A stretch of DNA of 40,238 nucleotides from contig JAGLLT010000044.1 of assembly GCA_023140385.1 (NCBI GenBank), forward strand, positions 1-40,238. The letters are read 5' to 3'. The position numbers were made by a program, and so were the translations under genes. This stretch comes from Candidatus Omnitrophota bacterium. Its GTDB lineage: Bacteria > Omnitrophota > Gorgyraeia > JAGLLT01. The notes under the pieces are model-generated. The model had not been told where the DNA came from and did no database searches. It saw nothing but the letters and a program-made list of their open reading frames with translations. Shown in pieces: positions 27,576 to 37,150 of the stretch; within the stretch, counting starts at the first letter, position 1; each line of letters starts with the position of its first letter.

Positions 27576-29158
27576 AGCTTTTTTCCGTCCTTCAACAATT
27601 TATATTCAATACTATCAACCAGAGCTTGCCAGCTGGCTTCGATTATATTTCCTGAAACGCCTACTGTTGACCAGAGCTCCTCTTCGTCCTGCGATTGGAT
27701 AAGAACTCTTACTTTGGCGGCTGTGCCTGCTTTTTGATCGAGTACCCTTACCTTGAAATCTGCCAGGTGCATCTTCTTCAGGCTTGGATAAAAATCCTCT
27801 AGAGCTTTTCTTAAAGCGTTATCCAGGGCATTAATCGGGCCGTCGCCTTCGGCAGCCGTGTGCTCCATAATGCCGTTTACCTTAAGCTTAATAGTCGCCT
27901 CAGAGTAGAGTTGGGGCATCTTTGTTTTAGGGTCAATCCTTTTTTCATTGATAACCCGAAAGCCCTCTAATTCAAAAAACTTCTTGGACTTTTTCATCAT
28001 CCGCTTCATCAACAGTTCAAAAGAGGCTTCGCCGGCTTCAAAATGATAGCCTTCATTCTCCATATCCTGAAGCTGTTCTAATATCTTTTTTGTCTGGGGA
28101 GTATCTTTATCTAAATCAATATTAAGCTCCTTAGCCTTCATCAGAATACTACTCCTGCCGGCCCACTCAGAAATTAAAAATCTTCTTTTATTGCCCACCT
28201 CTTCAGGCTTTATGTGTTCGTAGGATGTCGGGTTTTTCATAACGGCATTAACATGCACACCTCCCTTATGGGCAAAGGCGCTCAAGCCGACGTAGGGTTG
28301 ATTGCCGCTCTGCTTCATATTACTTACTTCGCTTACGTAATGAGAAACCTCGGTTAACTCCTTTAATTTTTTGGGCGATAGGCAGTTAAGGCCTAACTTC
28401 AACTGCAATGTCGGAATAATCACACACAGATCGGCATTACCACATCGCTCCCCGCAGCCGTTAATCGTCCCCTGAACCTGAGTACAGCCGGCCTCAACAG
28501 CCGCGACAGAATTAGCCGCCGCCATTCCGATATCATTGTGTGTATGAATGCCTAAATTTATTTTTATCTCTTTTTTTACGGCTTTGACAATAGCAGAAAT
28601 TTCAGAGGTCAAACTCCCGCCGTTAGTATCACATAAAATAATCCCCTCTGCTCCGGCATCCTGAGCGGCCGTGAGAACCTTAAGCGCGTAGCCCGCGTTG
28701 TCCTTGTAACCATCAAAAAAGTGTTCCGCGTCAAAAAATACCTTCCGGCCCTTTTTCCTAAGATACCTGATACTTTCATCAACCATCTTCAGGTTCTCTT
28801 CCAGCGAAACTTTAAGAATGTCTTTCACCTGCAGAACCCAACTTTTTCCGAAAACGGTAATGTACTCCGTACCCGCTTTCAATAAAGCCTGGAGATTTTT
28901 ATCCTTATGGGCCTTGATATGACGGCGTCTGGTCGAGCCAAAAGCTACCAGCTTCGTCTTACCTAATTTTAAAGCCCCCGCTGTTTTAAAAAAAGTTAAG
29001 TCTTTCGGATTTGAGCCCGGCCACCCGCCTTCAACAAAGTGCACCCCTAACTCAGCCAGCTTTTTAACAATCTGCACCTTATCCCCGACAGAATAACTAA
29101 CCCCTTCCGCCTGAGCGCCGTCTCTTAAAGTCGTATCATATACTTTAATATGGGTCAT
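27572..29158 (-). CDS. cimA: Citramalate synthase
   Basis: VYDTTLRDGAQAEGVSYSVGDKVQIVKKLAELGVHFVEGGWPGSNPKD...; HTHNDIGMAAANS; LeuA-type C-terminal domain. Start MTHIKVYD at 29158 preferred over track start 29185. Confidence 0.93.
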   Translation of the reverse strand: MTHIKVYDTTLRDGAQAEGVSYSVGDKVQIVKKLAELGVHFVEGGWPGSNPKDLTFFKTAGALKLGKTKLVAFGSTRRRHIKAHKDKNLQALLKAGTEYITVFGKSWVLQVKDILKVSLEENLKMVDESIRYLRKKGRKVFFDAEHFFDGYKDNAGYALKVLTAAQDAGAEGIILCDTNGGSLTSEISAIVKAVKKEIKINLGIHTHNDIGMAAANSVAAVEAGCTQVQGTINGCGERCGNADLCVIIPTLQLKLGLNCLSPKKLKELTEVSHYVSEVSNMKQSGNQPYVGLSAFAHKGGVHVNAVMKNPTSYEHIKPEEVGNKRRFLISEWAGRSSILMKAKELNIDLDKDTPQTKKILEQLQDMENEGYHFEAGEASFELLMKRMMKKSKKFFELEGFRVINEKRIDPKTKMPQLYSEATIKLKVNGIMEHTAAEGDGPINALDNALRKALEDFYPSLKKMHLADFKVRVLDQKAGTAAKVRVLIQSQDEEELWSTVGVSGNIIEASWQALVDSIEYKLLKDGKKL

Positions 29159-29211
29159 AATCACTCCCCCTATTCGTATTGTCAAAAGTATTTACCCTTT
29201 ATACGTTTAAA

Positions 29212-29370
29212 AAACTCTAAACAAACTCTAAATCCTAATATCTAAATCCTAAATAATTTCAAAATTCTAATGTTCAAATGTTATAAACCTTAAGTGTCTT
29301 TGTTTTGGTCATTTGTATTTTGGACATTTGGATTTGTTTAGTATTTAGTGCTTAGTATTTAGGATTTCCC
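29212..29370. repeat. 7-nt-phased imperfect inverted repeat between lysC and cimA
   Basis: Left arm ACTCTAA ATCCTAA TATCTAA ATCCTAA ATAATTT CAAAATT CTAATGT TCAAATG; right arm CATTTGTATTTTGGACATTTGGATTTGTTTAGTATTTAGTGCTTAGTATTTAGGATT; arms imperfectly complementary. Confidence 0.75.
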
Positions 29371-29390
29371 TCCCCGTCTTTATGTCTTTT

Positions 29391-30629
29391 TTAACTTTGA
29401 CGCCTTTTTACTTTTTTGCCGAGGTCAAACTCTTTGTGGAGAATTTTAACGGCCATCTCCGCCTTATCTTTCTTTATCAGGCAGGATATTTTTATTTCAG
29501 AGGTAGATATGGTCTCAATATTAATACCCGCCTCACCCAAACTGCCAAACATTCTGGCGGCTACACCAGCGTGGCTTCGCATACCTACACCGACGACTGA
29601 AATCTTGGCTATATCATTATCCTGAATTACGCCCCCGGCTCCGACTATTGAAACAACCTTCTTGATAACTTTTGTGGCCCTGCTCAGTTCCGTCTTTTCA
29701 ACTGTAAATGATATATCGGTACTCCCTGTCCGAGAAGTATTCTGGACTATCATATCAATATTAACATTGCCGCTGGCAATCTCTTTAAATATCCTGGCGG
29801 CCACACCCGGCTTGTCAGGAACATCGCAAATAGTAATCTTGGCCTCATTTTTGTTTAAGGCAATACCGCTAACCAGAACACCCTCCATCATTTTAACCTC
29901 CTTGGTAATCCTTGTCCCTTCCGCTTCCAGGAAACTTGAACGAACATGTAAAGGTATGTTATACCTTTTGGCCACTTCTATTGAGCGGGATTGCAAAACC
30001 TGAGCTCCTAAAGAGGCCAACTCCAGCATCTCCTCATAGCTCAGCACAGACAACTTCCTTGCCTCGGGCACTATTCTCGGGTCAGCCGTATAGACTCCTT
30101 TTACGTCAGTATATATCTCGCAGACATCCGCCTTGAGCACCTTGGCCAAAGCTACAGCCGTTAAATCCGAACCGCCCCTGCCCAGCGTTGTAATCTCCCG
30201 CTCCGGGCTCACCCCCTGAAAACCGGCTACAATAACTATCTTTTTGTTTTTTAACTCAGCTTTTATCCGTTTAGTGTTTATGTCCACTATACGGGCTTTG
30301 GTATGAGAAGTATCCGTAACTATGCCAACCTGCCCTCCGGTCAGAGATACAGCCTCCCTGCCGAGTTTATGTATAGCCATTGCCAAAAGCGCCACCGATA
30401 CCTGCTCGCCGGTGGAAATCAGCATATCCATCTCTCTTTCACTGGGAGCGGCGGTTATCTGATAAGCAAGATTGATAAGTTCATCCGTCGTACCTCCCAG
30501 GGCTGAGACAACAACTACAATCCGGGTGCCCTTTTTGTGAGTTTTAACGATTCGCCCGGCAATCTTTTTAATCCGTTCGACAGAGCCTACGGATGTGCCT
30601 CCGTATTTTTGGATTATAAGTTTAGGCAT
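29391..30629 (-). CDS. lysC: Aspartate kinase
   Basis: IIQKYGGTSVGSVERIK, GRGGSDLTAVALAKVLKAD, two ACT regions. Confidence 0.96.
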   Translation of the reverse strand: MPKLIIQKYGGTSVGSVERIKKIAGRIVKTHKKGTRIVVVVSALGGTTDELINLAYQITAAPSEREMDMLISTGEQVSVALLAMAIHKLGREAVSLTGGQVGIVTDTSHTKARIVDINTKRIKAELKNKKIVIVAGFQGVSPEREITTLGRGGSDLTAVALAKVLKADVCEIYTDVKGVYTADPRIVPEARKLSVLSYEEMLELASLGAQVLQSRSIEVAKRYNIPLHVRSSFLEAEGTRITKEVKMMEGVLVSGIALNKNEAKITICDVPDKPGVAARIFKEIASGNVNIDMIVQNTSRTGSTDISFTVEKTELSRATKVIKKVVSIVGAGGVIQDNDIAKISVVGVGMRSHAGVAARMFGSLGEAGINIETISTSEIKISCLIKKDKAEMAVKILHKEFDLGKKVKRRQS

Positions 30630-31837
30630 AATTTACTATTTCCTGTGTTTAAAAACTCATTCATTAACTTATGGCCTTCTTTAAAATTTAAAGAGCCGCT
30701 TTTACTGGTATACTCACTGTAACTTTGAACGCTGTCAGCCATAATACCTTCGCCGCACATAGCAAAACATACGGCATCAGCGGTGTGGGTTTTAATCTTT
30801 ACAGGGGTTGGGTGGTCAGGCAAAATTAATATTCTGGCATCCTCTTTTTTTTCCACATACCTTAAAAACCTGCTGACAACCTCCCTGTCAATATTTTCAA
30901 TAGCCGTTATCTTTTCCCTCAAGTCACCGTTGTGCCCCGCTTCATCAGGCGCCTCAATGTGAACGAGGATAAAATCTTTATCTTCCAGCGAGCGCAGTCC
31001 ATATTCGGCTTTTGCTTTATAGTCCGTATCATAATAGCCGGTTATATTGGGCACATCGATTATATCCAGGCCGGCCAGCCGGCCGATACCTTTTAGCAGG
31101 TCAACTGCCGAAATTACCGAACCCTTAACCTTATACTTGCTGTAAAATTTTGGCAAATCAGGTTTTTTACCCTGTCCCCAGAGCCATATCATATTGGCGG
31201 GGTTTTCTCCTAAGTCCACCCTTACCTGATTTATCTCGTGCCGCATCAGAATATTATTAGACATCTTCATCAGGTCAATAAGAAACTGTCCCCCCTCGCC
31301 GCTGGGCAAATATTCGGCAATGCTTTTCCCCGTAATGTCATGAGGCGGTGTACAGCGGGCTGTAAACTCAGAATATTTGGGAGTTGGCTTAACACACATA
31401 ATATGCCTGTAACTTGTCCCCGGGTAGAACCTGATAAATTTAGTAGCCAGCCTCTTATTGAGGAGCTCGATAAGTACTCCCGCCTCATCGGTCGAGATAT
31501 GCCCGGAACTGTAGTCGCTCATTATATCGCCGGCTATAGTAACCAAATTACAGCGAAAAACAACCTCGTCCTTACCCAGCTTAACGCCCAAATTAGCCGC
31601 CTCAAGCGGCCCTCTGCCCGTATAATACTGTTTGGGGTCATAACCAAAGATAGACAGGTTGGCTACATCGCTTCCCGGAGGCATATTTTTGGGCACCATA
31701 TTTGCCTGGCCAACAACGCCGTTTCTGGCGATAAAGTCCATATTGGGTGTTTTGGCCGCCTCCAGAGGAGTCTTTCCGTCTAACTCATCAATCGGATAAT
31801 CGGCCATCCCATCTGCCACAATAACAATATATTTCAT
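30614..31837 (-). CDS. apgM: Cofactor-independent phosphoglycerate mutase, ApgM/homoserine-kinase-analog family
   Basis: MKYIVIVADGMADYPIDELDGKTPLEAAKTPNMDFIARNG..., PPGSDVANLSIFGYDP, EAPDEAGHNGD. Confidence 0.92.
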   Translation of the reverse strand: MKYIVIVADGMADYPIDELDGKTPLEAAKTPNMDFIARNGVVGQANMVPKNMPPGSDVANLSIFGYDPKQYYTGRGPLEAANLGVKLGKDEVVFRCNLVTIAGDIMSDYSSGHISTDEAGVLIELLNKRLATKFIRFYPGTSYRHIMCVKPTPKYSEFTARCTPPHDITGKSIAEYLPSGEGGQFLIDLMKMSNNILMRHEINQVRVDLGENPANMIWLWGQGKKPDLPKFYSKYKVKGSVISAVDLLKGIGRLAGLDIIDVPNITGYYDTDYKAKAEYGLRSLEDKDFILVHIEAPDEAGHNGDLREKITAIENIDREVVSRFLRYVEKKEDARILILPDHPTPVKIKTHTADAVCFAMCGEGIMADSVQSYSEYTSKSGSLNFKEGHKLMNEFLNTGNSKLCLNL

Positions 31838-31845
31838 TTTAACCT

Positions 31846-32919
31846 CTAATATCCCATCAACTTAAGAATGTTTTCTTTTTTTGCTTCAACCGCCTCCGGA
31901 CTGCTTACGCACTTAATTGCTCTTTCCGGATCCTTTAGGCCATGGCCGGTCAATACACAAACTATCTTCTTCCTTTTCCCTTTTAAGCCTTCCTCTTCAA
32001 AATAGCCCGCTTTGGATAATTTAATAAGCCCGGCTACAGAAGCCGCCGAGGCCGGCTCAACAAAAACACCTACCTCGCCGGCAAGAATCTTATAGGCCTC
32101 GATGATTTCCTCATCGGTTACCTTATCTATCACGCCTCCCGACTCATCACGGGCCGCCTCCGCCTTTTTCCAGCTGGCAGGATTTCCGATTCTTATGGCG
32201 GTAGCAATGGTTTCCGGTCTTTCTATTATTCTCCTCTCCACAATCGGCGCCGCGCCGGCCGCCTGAAAACCCATCATCCTCGGCAGGTTAGTTATCTTTC
32301 CCGCCTCCTTATACTCCTTATATCCCTTCCAATAAGCGGTGATATTGCCGGCATTACCGACAGGAATAAAATGAAGGCCGGGCGCCTCTCCTAAATCATC
32401 ACATATCTCAAAGGCCCCTGTCTTCTGGCCTTCAATCCTAAAAGGATTAAGTGAATTCACCAGAGCCACCGGATATTCATCGGTAATTTCCTTAACTAAA
32501 CTAAGCGCCTTATCAAAGTTCCCCTTAATAGCTATCACACAGGCTCCATGAATGAGCGCCTGGGCCAGCTTGCCCAAAGCAATATTGCCCTCCGGTATAA
32601 CCACAAAACTCTTCATCCCGGCTCTGACCGCGTAAGCGGAAGCAGAGGCGGAAGTGTTTCCGGTCGAGGCGCACATAACAGCCTCTATGCCGTCTTCTTT
32701 TGCTTTAGAGACGGCCATGGTCATACCCCTATCCTTAAAAGAGCCTGTCGGGTTCTGCCCCTCGTACTTGAGGAATATCTCGGCATCAACCTTTAATTTA
32801 TCTTCCAGCACCTTTGCTCTTATTAATGCGGTATTTCCTTCGCAAAGAGTGACAACCGGCGTTTTTTCACTTACCGGTAAATACCCTCTATATCTTTCTA
32901 TTACGCCTTTTATACTCAT
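31846..32919 (-). CDS. thrC: Threonine synthase
   Basis: [54 protein letters not shown]. Confidence 0.95.
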   Translation of the reverse strand: MSIKGVIERYRGYLPVSEKTPVVTLCEGNTALIRAKVLEDKLKVDAEIFLKYEGQNPTGSFKDRGMTMAVSKAKEDGIEAVMCASTGNTSASASAYAVRAGMKSFVVIPEGNIALGKLAQALIHGACVIAIKGNFDKALSLVKEITDEYPVALVNSLNPFRIEGQKTGAFEICDDLGEAPGLHFIPVGNAGNITAYWKGYKEYKEAGKITNLPRMMGFQAAGAAPIVERRIIERPETIATAIRIGNPASWKKAEAARDESGGVIDKVTDEEIIEAYKILAGEVGVFVEPASAASVAGLIKLSKAGYFEEEGLKGKRKKIVCVLTGHGLKDPERAIKCVSSPEAVEAKKENILKLMGY

Positions 32920-32922
32920 AAT

Positions 32923-34224
32923 TTAACATTCCTTCTCAATCTTAATTACCACCGACTTTGCCATTATAACCTTTTGCCTATCTATTTCCTTTAAAGCCTT
33001 TTTCAGGCTTATCTCTTTAACCTGATGAGTAAGCATAACTATAGGCACAGCTCCGACTTTTTCTCTGGACTTCTGCATTACAGAGGCAATGCTAATCTCG
33101 TGCTTTGCCAAAATGCCGGAAATTTTAGCCAGGACGCCCGGCCTGTCAATGGCCATAAAACGCACATAATAACAAGCTTCATTTTCATCAACTTTTTTTA
33201 TGCGTTTTACCTTTTCTTTGCGGCCGCTTAAAAAATTCCTCCGGCTCGCGCCGCCGCTTTTAATGTCCGAGACAACGTCGGCTATATCACTAACTACCGC
33301 GGAACTGGTGGAACTGCCTCCCGCTCCCTGCCCGTATAAAAATATATCTTTAGCCAAATCCGACTTGATATAAACAGCGTTATAGGCATTATTTACCTGG
33401 GACAACATATGCTGTGACGGCAGGAGGGTCGGTTCAACCCTTACCTCAATACAGTCTCTTGAGGCCTTGGCTACAGCCAGCAGTTTTATACAATAGCCCA
33501 GCTCTTTAGCGTACATCACGTCTCCGGACGAAATACTTGATATACCTTCAACATGAATATCTTCCAGCTTAATGTCCTGCCTAAAGGCCAAAGAAGATAT
33601 AATAGCCAGCTTATGCGCCGAATCAAAACCCTCAACATCAAGAGAATAATTTTTTTCGGCATAACCCTTACTCTGCGCCTCTTTAAGCGCCTCCTTGAAT
33701 TCAACGCCCTTAGAATGCATATTGCTGAGTATGTAATTGGAAGTTCCGTTAATTATCCCCCACATACTCTGAACACGGTTGCCCGCCAGGCTCTCCTCTA
33801 ACACCTTAATCACCGGTACACCGGCTAAAACCGAGGCTTCAAAATACAGGCCTACGCCATTCTCTTCAGCAACTTTAAACAGTTCCTTTTTATAATCTGA
33901 CAAAAGAGCTTTATTAGCGGTGATAACGTGCTTTTTATTTTTAAGCGCCTTTATTATCATCTCCCGCGCGGGATGCACTCCTCCTATCAGTTCTATCACT
34001 ACGTTAATTGCAGGGTCGCTTAATATCTCATCCGCTCTCTTCTTTATAATCTTCTTATTCAACCCCGAGCCCTTAAACACTCTCTGATCCCTATCGCAGA
34101 CGCTCTTTAGATTAATTCGGCACCCAAGCCGCTCACCCAAAGATTTCCCATTTTTTTTAATAGCCCCAACAACCGCGCTGCCAATAGTACCAAACCCAAT
34201 AAGCCCTATATTAATCTGTTTCAT
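32923..34224 (-). CDS. hom: Homoserine dehydrogenase (with ACT domain)
   Basis: IGLIGFGTIGSAVVGAI, HVITANKALLS, NGTSNYILSNM; ACT C-terminus DRPGVLAKISGILAKHEISIASV. Confidence 0.96.
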   Translation of the reverse strand: MKQINIGLIGFGTIGSAVVGAIKKNGKSLGERLGCRINLKSVCDRDQRVFKGSGLNKKIIKKRADEILSDPAINVVIELIGGVHPAREMIIKALKNKKHVITANKALLSDYKKELFKVAEENGVGLYFEASVLAGVPVIKVLEESLAGNRVQSMWGIINGTSNYILSNMHSKGVEFKEALKEAQSKGYAEKNYSLDVEGFDSAHKLAIISSLAFRQDIKLEDIHVEGISSISSGDVMYAKELGYCIKLLAVAKASRDCIEVRVEPTLLPSQHMLSQVNNAYNAVYIKSDLAKDIFLYGQGAGGSSTSSAVVSDIADVVSDIKSGGASRRNFLSGRKEKVKRIKKVDENEACYYVRFMAIDRPGVLAKISGILAKHEISIASVMQKSREKVGAVPIVMLTHQVKEISLKKALKEIDRQKVIMAKSVVIKIEKEC

Positions 34225-34272
34225 CTAAAACTCCCGCTATTATTCATATAGTTAAACCACTCTATCTAAAAT

Positions 34273-34350
34273 TGGTCGGGGCGACTGGATTCGAACCAGC
34301 GACCTCTTGAACCCCATTCAAGTGCGCTAGCCAAGCTGCGCTACGCCCCG
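34273..34350 (-). tRNA. tRNA-Pro (GGG), with encoded CCA
   Basis: Minus: CGGGGCGTAGCGCAGCTTGGCTAGCGCACTTGAATGGGGTTCAAGAGGTCGCTGGTTCGAATCCAGTCGCCCCGACCA; anticodon stem CTTGA/TCAAG, loop ATGGGGT. Confidence 0.96.
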
Positions 34351-34368
34351 ATATAAATTAAAAGCTTA

Positions 34369-35364
34369 TCAAATGTGCTCTCTCTTCCCTTCCCGCTTCA
34401 TTAAATCGTTTACCGCGCGGAGAGGGTCTTTGTTTTTGTATAATACTCTGTAAATCTCAGTAGTTATGGGGAGCTCTACGGAGTAATTCTTGCTTAGATT
34501 ATATACGCTCTTCGCGGTCTTTACCCCCTCTGCCACCATATGCATTTTATCTATAATATCATTTAATTTTTTACCCTTGCCAATCTTTTCTCCCACCTGC
34601 CGGTTACGGCTGTAGGGGCTCATACAGGTGGTTACTAAATCACCCAACCCGGTCAGGCCGCTGAAGGTCTCTTTTTTGGCGCCCATAGCCATACCTAAGC
34701 GTGCCATCTCTACCAATCCTCTGGTAACGATAGCCGCCTTGGCATTTACGCCAAATCCTAAGCCGTCCGATATGCCGGCGGCTAAAGCAATAATATTCTT
34801 TAAAGACCCTCCCAGTTCTACGCCGACGACGTCAAGATTAGTATATACTCTTAATCTCTCATCTATGAAAATCTTCTGCAAAGCCTTGGCGGTCTCTTCA
34901 CATCTTGAGGCTATAACACAGGTAGCCGGAAGCCCTCTGGCCACCTCATGAGCTATTGTGGGTCCTGAAAGAACCGCCATTTTGACCTGCCCCAAAACCT
35001 CTCTCACAAGTTCTGACATCCTCAGGTGTGTTTTTTCTTCTATGCCCTTTGAAACACTTAAAACAATCTTGTCTCTAAAGCAACTACTTTTCATTTTTTC
35101 CAGCACACCGCGCATATAACATGAGGGAACGGCCAGGATTATTAAATCAGCGTCACCAACGGCAGCTTCTATATCAGAGGTTATTAAGATGCCTTTGGGT
35201 ATCTTTATGCCCGGCAAAAACTTCAGGTTTTCGCGTATCTTGTTCAGCCTCGCGGCGTAAACTCCAAAGGCAGACCAAAGATTTACCTTATAGCCTTTTT
35301 TATAAAGATGCAGGGCCAGAGTCGTCCCCCATCCGCCATCACCAATAATTGCTGTTTTTCTCAT
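34369..35364 (-). CDS. gpsA: NAD(P)H-dependent glycerol-3-phosphate dehydrogenase
   Basis: MRKTAIIGDGGWGTTLALHLYKKGYKV..., LSVSKGIEE, GVELGGSLKNIIALAAGISDGLGFG. Start at 35364 preferred because the track start (35403) lies inside a terminator hairpin. Confidence 0.94.
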   Translation of the reverse strand: MRKTAIIGDGGWGTTLALHLYKKGYKVNLWSAFGVYAARLNKIRENLKFLPGIKIPKGILITSDIEAAVGDADLIILAVPSCYMRGVLEKMKSSCFRDKIVLSVSKGIEEKTHLRMSELVREVLGQVKMAVLSGPTIAHEVARGLPATCVIASRCEETAKALQKIFIDERLRVYTNLDVVGVELGGSLKNIIALAAGISDGLGFGVNAKAAIVTRGLVEMARLGMAMGAKKETFSGLTGLGDLVTTCMSPYSRNRQVGEKIGKGKKLNDIIDKMHMVAEGVKTAKSVYNLSKNYSVELPITTEIYRVLYKNKDPLRAVNDLMKREGKREHI

Positions 35365-35381
35365 ATTAATAGTTATTTTAG

Positions 35382-35414
35382 CAAAAAAACAGCTGCCGGG
35401 CAACTGTTTTTTAG
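35382..35414 (-). terminator. Rho-independent-like terminator downstream of plsY
   Basis: Minus: AAAAAACAGTTGCCCGGCAGCTGTTTTTTT. Confidence 0.75.
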
Positions 35415-35441
35415 TTCAACCGCGTTAACAAAAATTGATCG

Positions 35442-36065
35442 TTATAACTTAAGCCTCTTCTCTCTTTTATCGATCAGCCGCCTGATATTACCTTTATGCC
35501 GCCAGATAATCAAACCGCCTGTTATCACACCAAAAAAAATAGAAGCTGGCGTTTTAATAAATATCCAGAAACATACGGGCAGGCCTGCCGCCGCCAAAAT
35601 TGAACCCAGGGATACGTATTTTGAAATTACCACTACGAACAACCAAAAAATAAAAAGCAAACTTAAAACCTTGCCGGCTCCGGAAACCCAAAAACACAGG
35701 CCTATCAATACGCCCAGAGTAGTCGCTACACCTTTGCCCCCCCTAAAACCCAGAAATGGCGTATAGATATGGCCGGTTATAGCCGCCAAACCCGCTAAAT
35801 AAATATAAACCGGCTCGCGGCAGGCCGCGCCTTGATAAGAACAAATCTTCCCCGCGATTATTACGGCAAGCGCCCCTTTAAGAAGATCGAGAAGAAGAAC
35901 GGCGGCGCCCGCCGTCTTGCCCATTGCTCTTAAGGCGTTAGTGGCTCCGATGTTGCCGCTTCCGGACTTTCTGATATCCACTTTCTTAATTTTACCTATG
36001 ACATAGCCAAAAGGCACAGCGCCCAGCAGATAAGCAAACATTACTCCAAAAAAAGATACAATCAC
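35442..36065 (-). CDS. plsY: Acyl-phosphate glycerol-3-phosphate acyltransferase
   Basis: YLLGAVPFGYVIGK, SGNIGATNALRAMGK, FRGGKGVATTLGVL. Confidence 0.95.
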   Translation of the reverse strand: MIVSFFGVMFAYLLGAVPFGYVIGKIKKVDIRKSGSGNIGATNALRAMGKTAGAAVLLLDLLKGALAVIIAGKICSYQGAACREPVYIYLAGLAAITGHIYTPFLGFRGGKGVATTLGVLIGLCFWVSGAGKVLSLLFIFWLFVVVISKYVSLGSILAAAGLPVCFWIFIKTPASIFFGVITGGLIIWRHKGNIRRLIDKREKRLKL

Positions 36066-36616
36066 GCGCTCACCTTCTCTTTCTTAACGAGCCTTATACC
36101 GGACACCAGGTATTTTATACCTGACAAACAAGCCAGAGCAACAGCCAGATTCCAGATAACAAAAGAATGCTTAAAATTTAATAAAACCGCGATAATAACC
36201 AGCATCTCAACCGCGATACTAAGCTTGCCTGTTATATCGGGAAGGATATAAAGACGTTTTGTAATTATGTGAAATATAAAGATACTCAATATAACAACGG
36301 CATCCCTGCCTATAATAACAACAGCCACCCAAACAGGTACGTTAAGAGGCAGTTTCAACAAAAGACTTAATAACACAAAGGCGGTGATTAAAAAAATCTT
36401 ATCAGCCACTACATCAAGAACACGCCCCGAAGCCGTCTCCTGATTAAACCGCCGCGCGACATATCCGTCTAAAAAATCTGTGAAGGCGGAGACGGCAAAT
36501 ATGCCCAGAGCTATAAATCTGAGAAAATCTTTTTGCGGTGAATAGTTAATAAGCGCCAAGATAAAAAATGGCGTCAGCATTATTCTTATACTTGTTATTT
36601 TATTTGCCAGTGTCAT
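36062..36616 (-). CDS. pgsA: CDP-diacylglycerol--glycerol-3-phosphate 3-phosphatidyltransferase
   Basis: LANKITSIRIMLTPFFILAL, DFLDGYVARRFNQETASGRVLDVVADKIF (CDP-alcohol phosphotransferase motif). Confidence 0.95.
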   Translation of the reverse strand: MTLANKITSIRIMLTPFFILALINYSPQKDFLRFIALGIFAVSAFTDFLDGYVARRFNQETASGRVLDVVADKIFLITAFVLLSLLLKLPLNVPVWVAVVIIGRDAVVILSIFIFHIITKRLYILPDITGKLSIAVEMLVIIAVLLNFKHSFVIWNLAVALACLSGIKYLVSGIRLVKKEKVSA

Positions 36617-36621
36617 AGTAT

Positions 36622-36661
36622 CAAAAAGGGTACAACTAATTTCCTCGTTGTACCCCTTTTC
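36622..36661 (-). terminator. Rho-independent-like terminator downstream of the glycine-zipper lipoprotein
   Basis: Minus: AAAAGGGGTACAACGAGGAAATTAGTTGTACCCTTTTT. Confidence 0.75.
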
Positions 36662-36687
36662 TTTTATCCAATTAGTAGTTAGTTATT

Positions 36688-36987
36688 TTATTGTTTCCAC
36701 TCCAATTTTGTGCCGCAGGTCGGACAGAATTGTACGTCAGAAGGAAACTGTTTACCACAGGTTGGACAGAATTTTCTATCCATCTGCTCTCCAATAAGCG
36801 CGCCGCCCAAGCCGCCGACAGCGGCACCTATAGCGGCACCCTCAGCAGTATGACCTGACTGGTGGCCGATAATGGCGCCTAAGCCGGCGCCGCCCAGGGC
36901 TCCAACACCGGCACCCTTTTGAGTAGTCGTACAGCCGCATAAAGAAACAACGCTTAAAACCAAAATTAAAACCAGAATTTTTTTCAT
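36688..36987 (-). CDS. Glycine-zipper lipoprotein with C-terminal zinc ribbon
   Basis: Lipobox VVSLCGC; GAGVGALGGAGLGAIIGHQSGHTAEGAAIGAAVGGLGGALIGEQ; KFCPTCGKQFPSDVQFCPTCGTKLEW. Confidence 0.85.
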   Translation of the reverse strand: MKKILVLILVLSVVSLCGCTTTQKGAGVGALGGAGLGAIIGHQSGHTAEGAAIGAAVGGLGGALIGEQMDRKFCPTCGKQFPSDVQFCPTCGTKLEWKQ

Positions 36988-37150
36988 CTTATATCACTCC
37001 TTTCCAATTCACCCTCTATCACTCCTAAATCATTATAACATAAAACCGACTTCTTTTCAATCATGATTATTAAACCGGCCGCGTGAGCCGGACAATAAAT
37101 AATACAACTCCCGAAACAGCAAGCAGCAATACCATAGTTACACAACACAA

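Noticed and set aside
31238-31783. 181-aa plus-strand ORF opposite apgM
   Set aside because: Long but fully antisense to a conserved apgM gene; no family resemblance.
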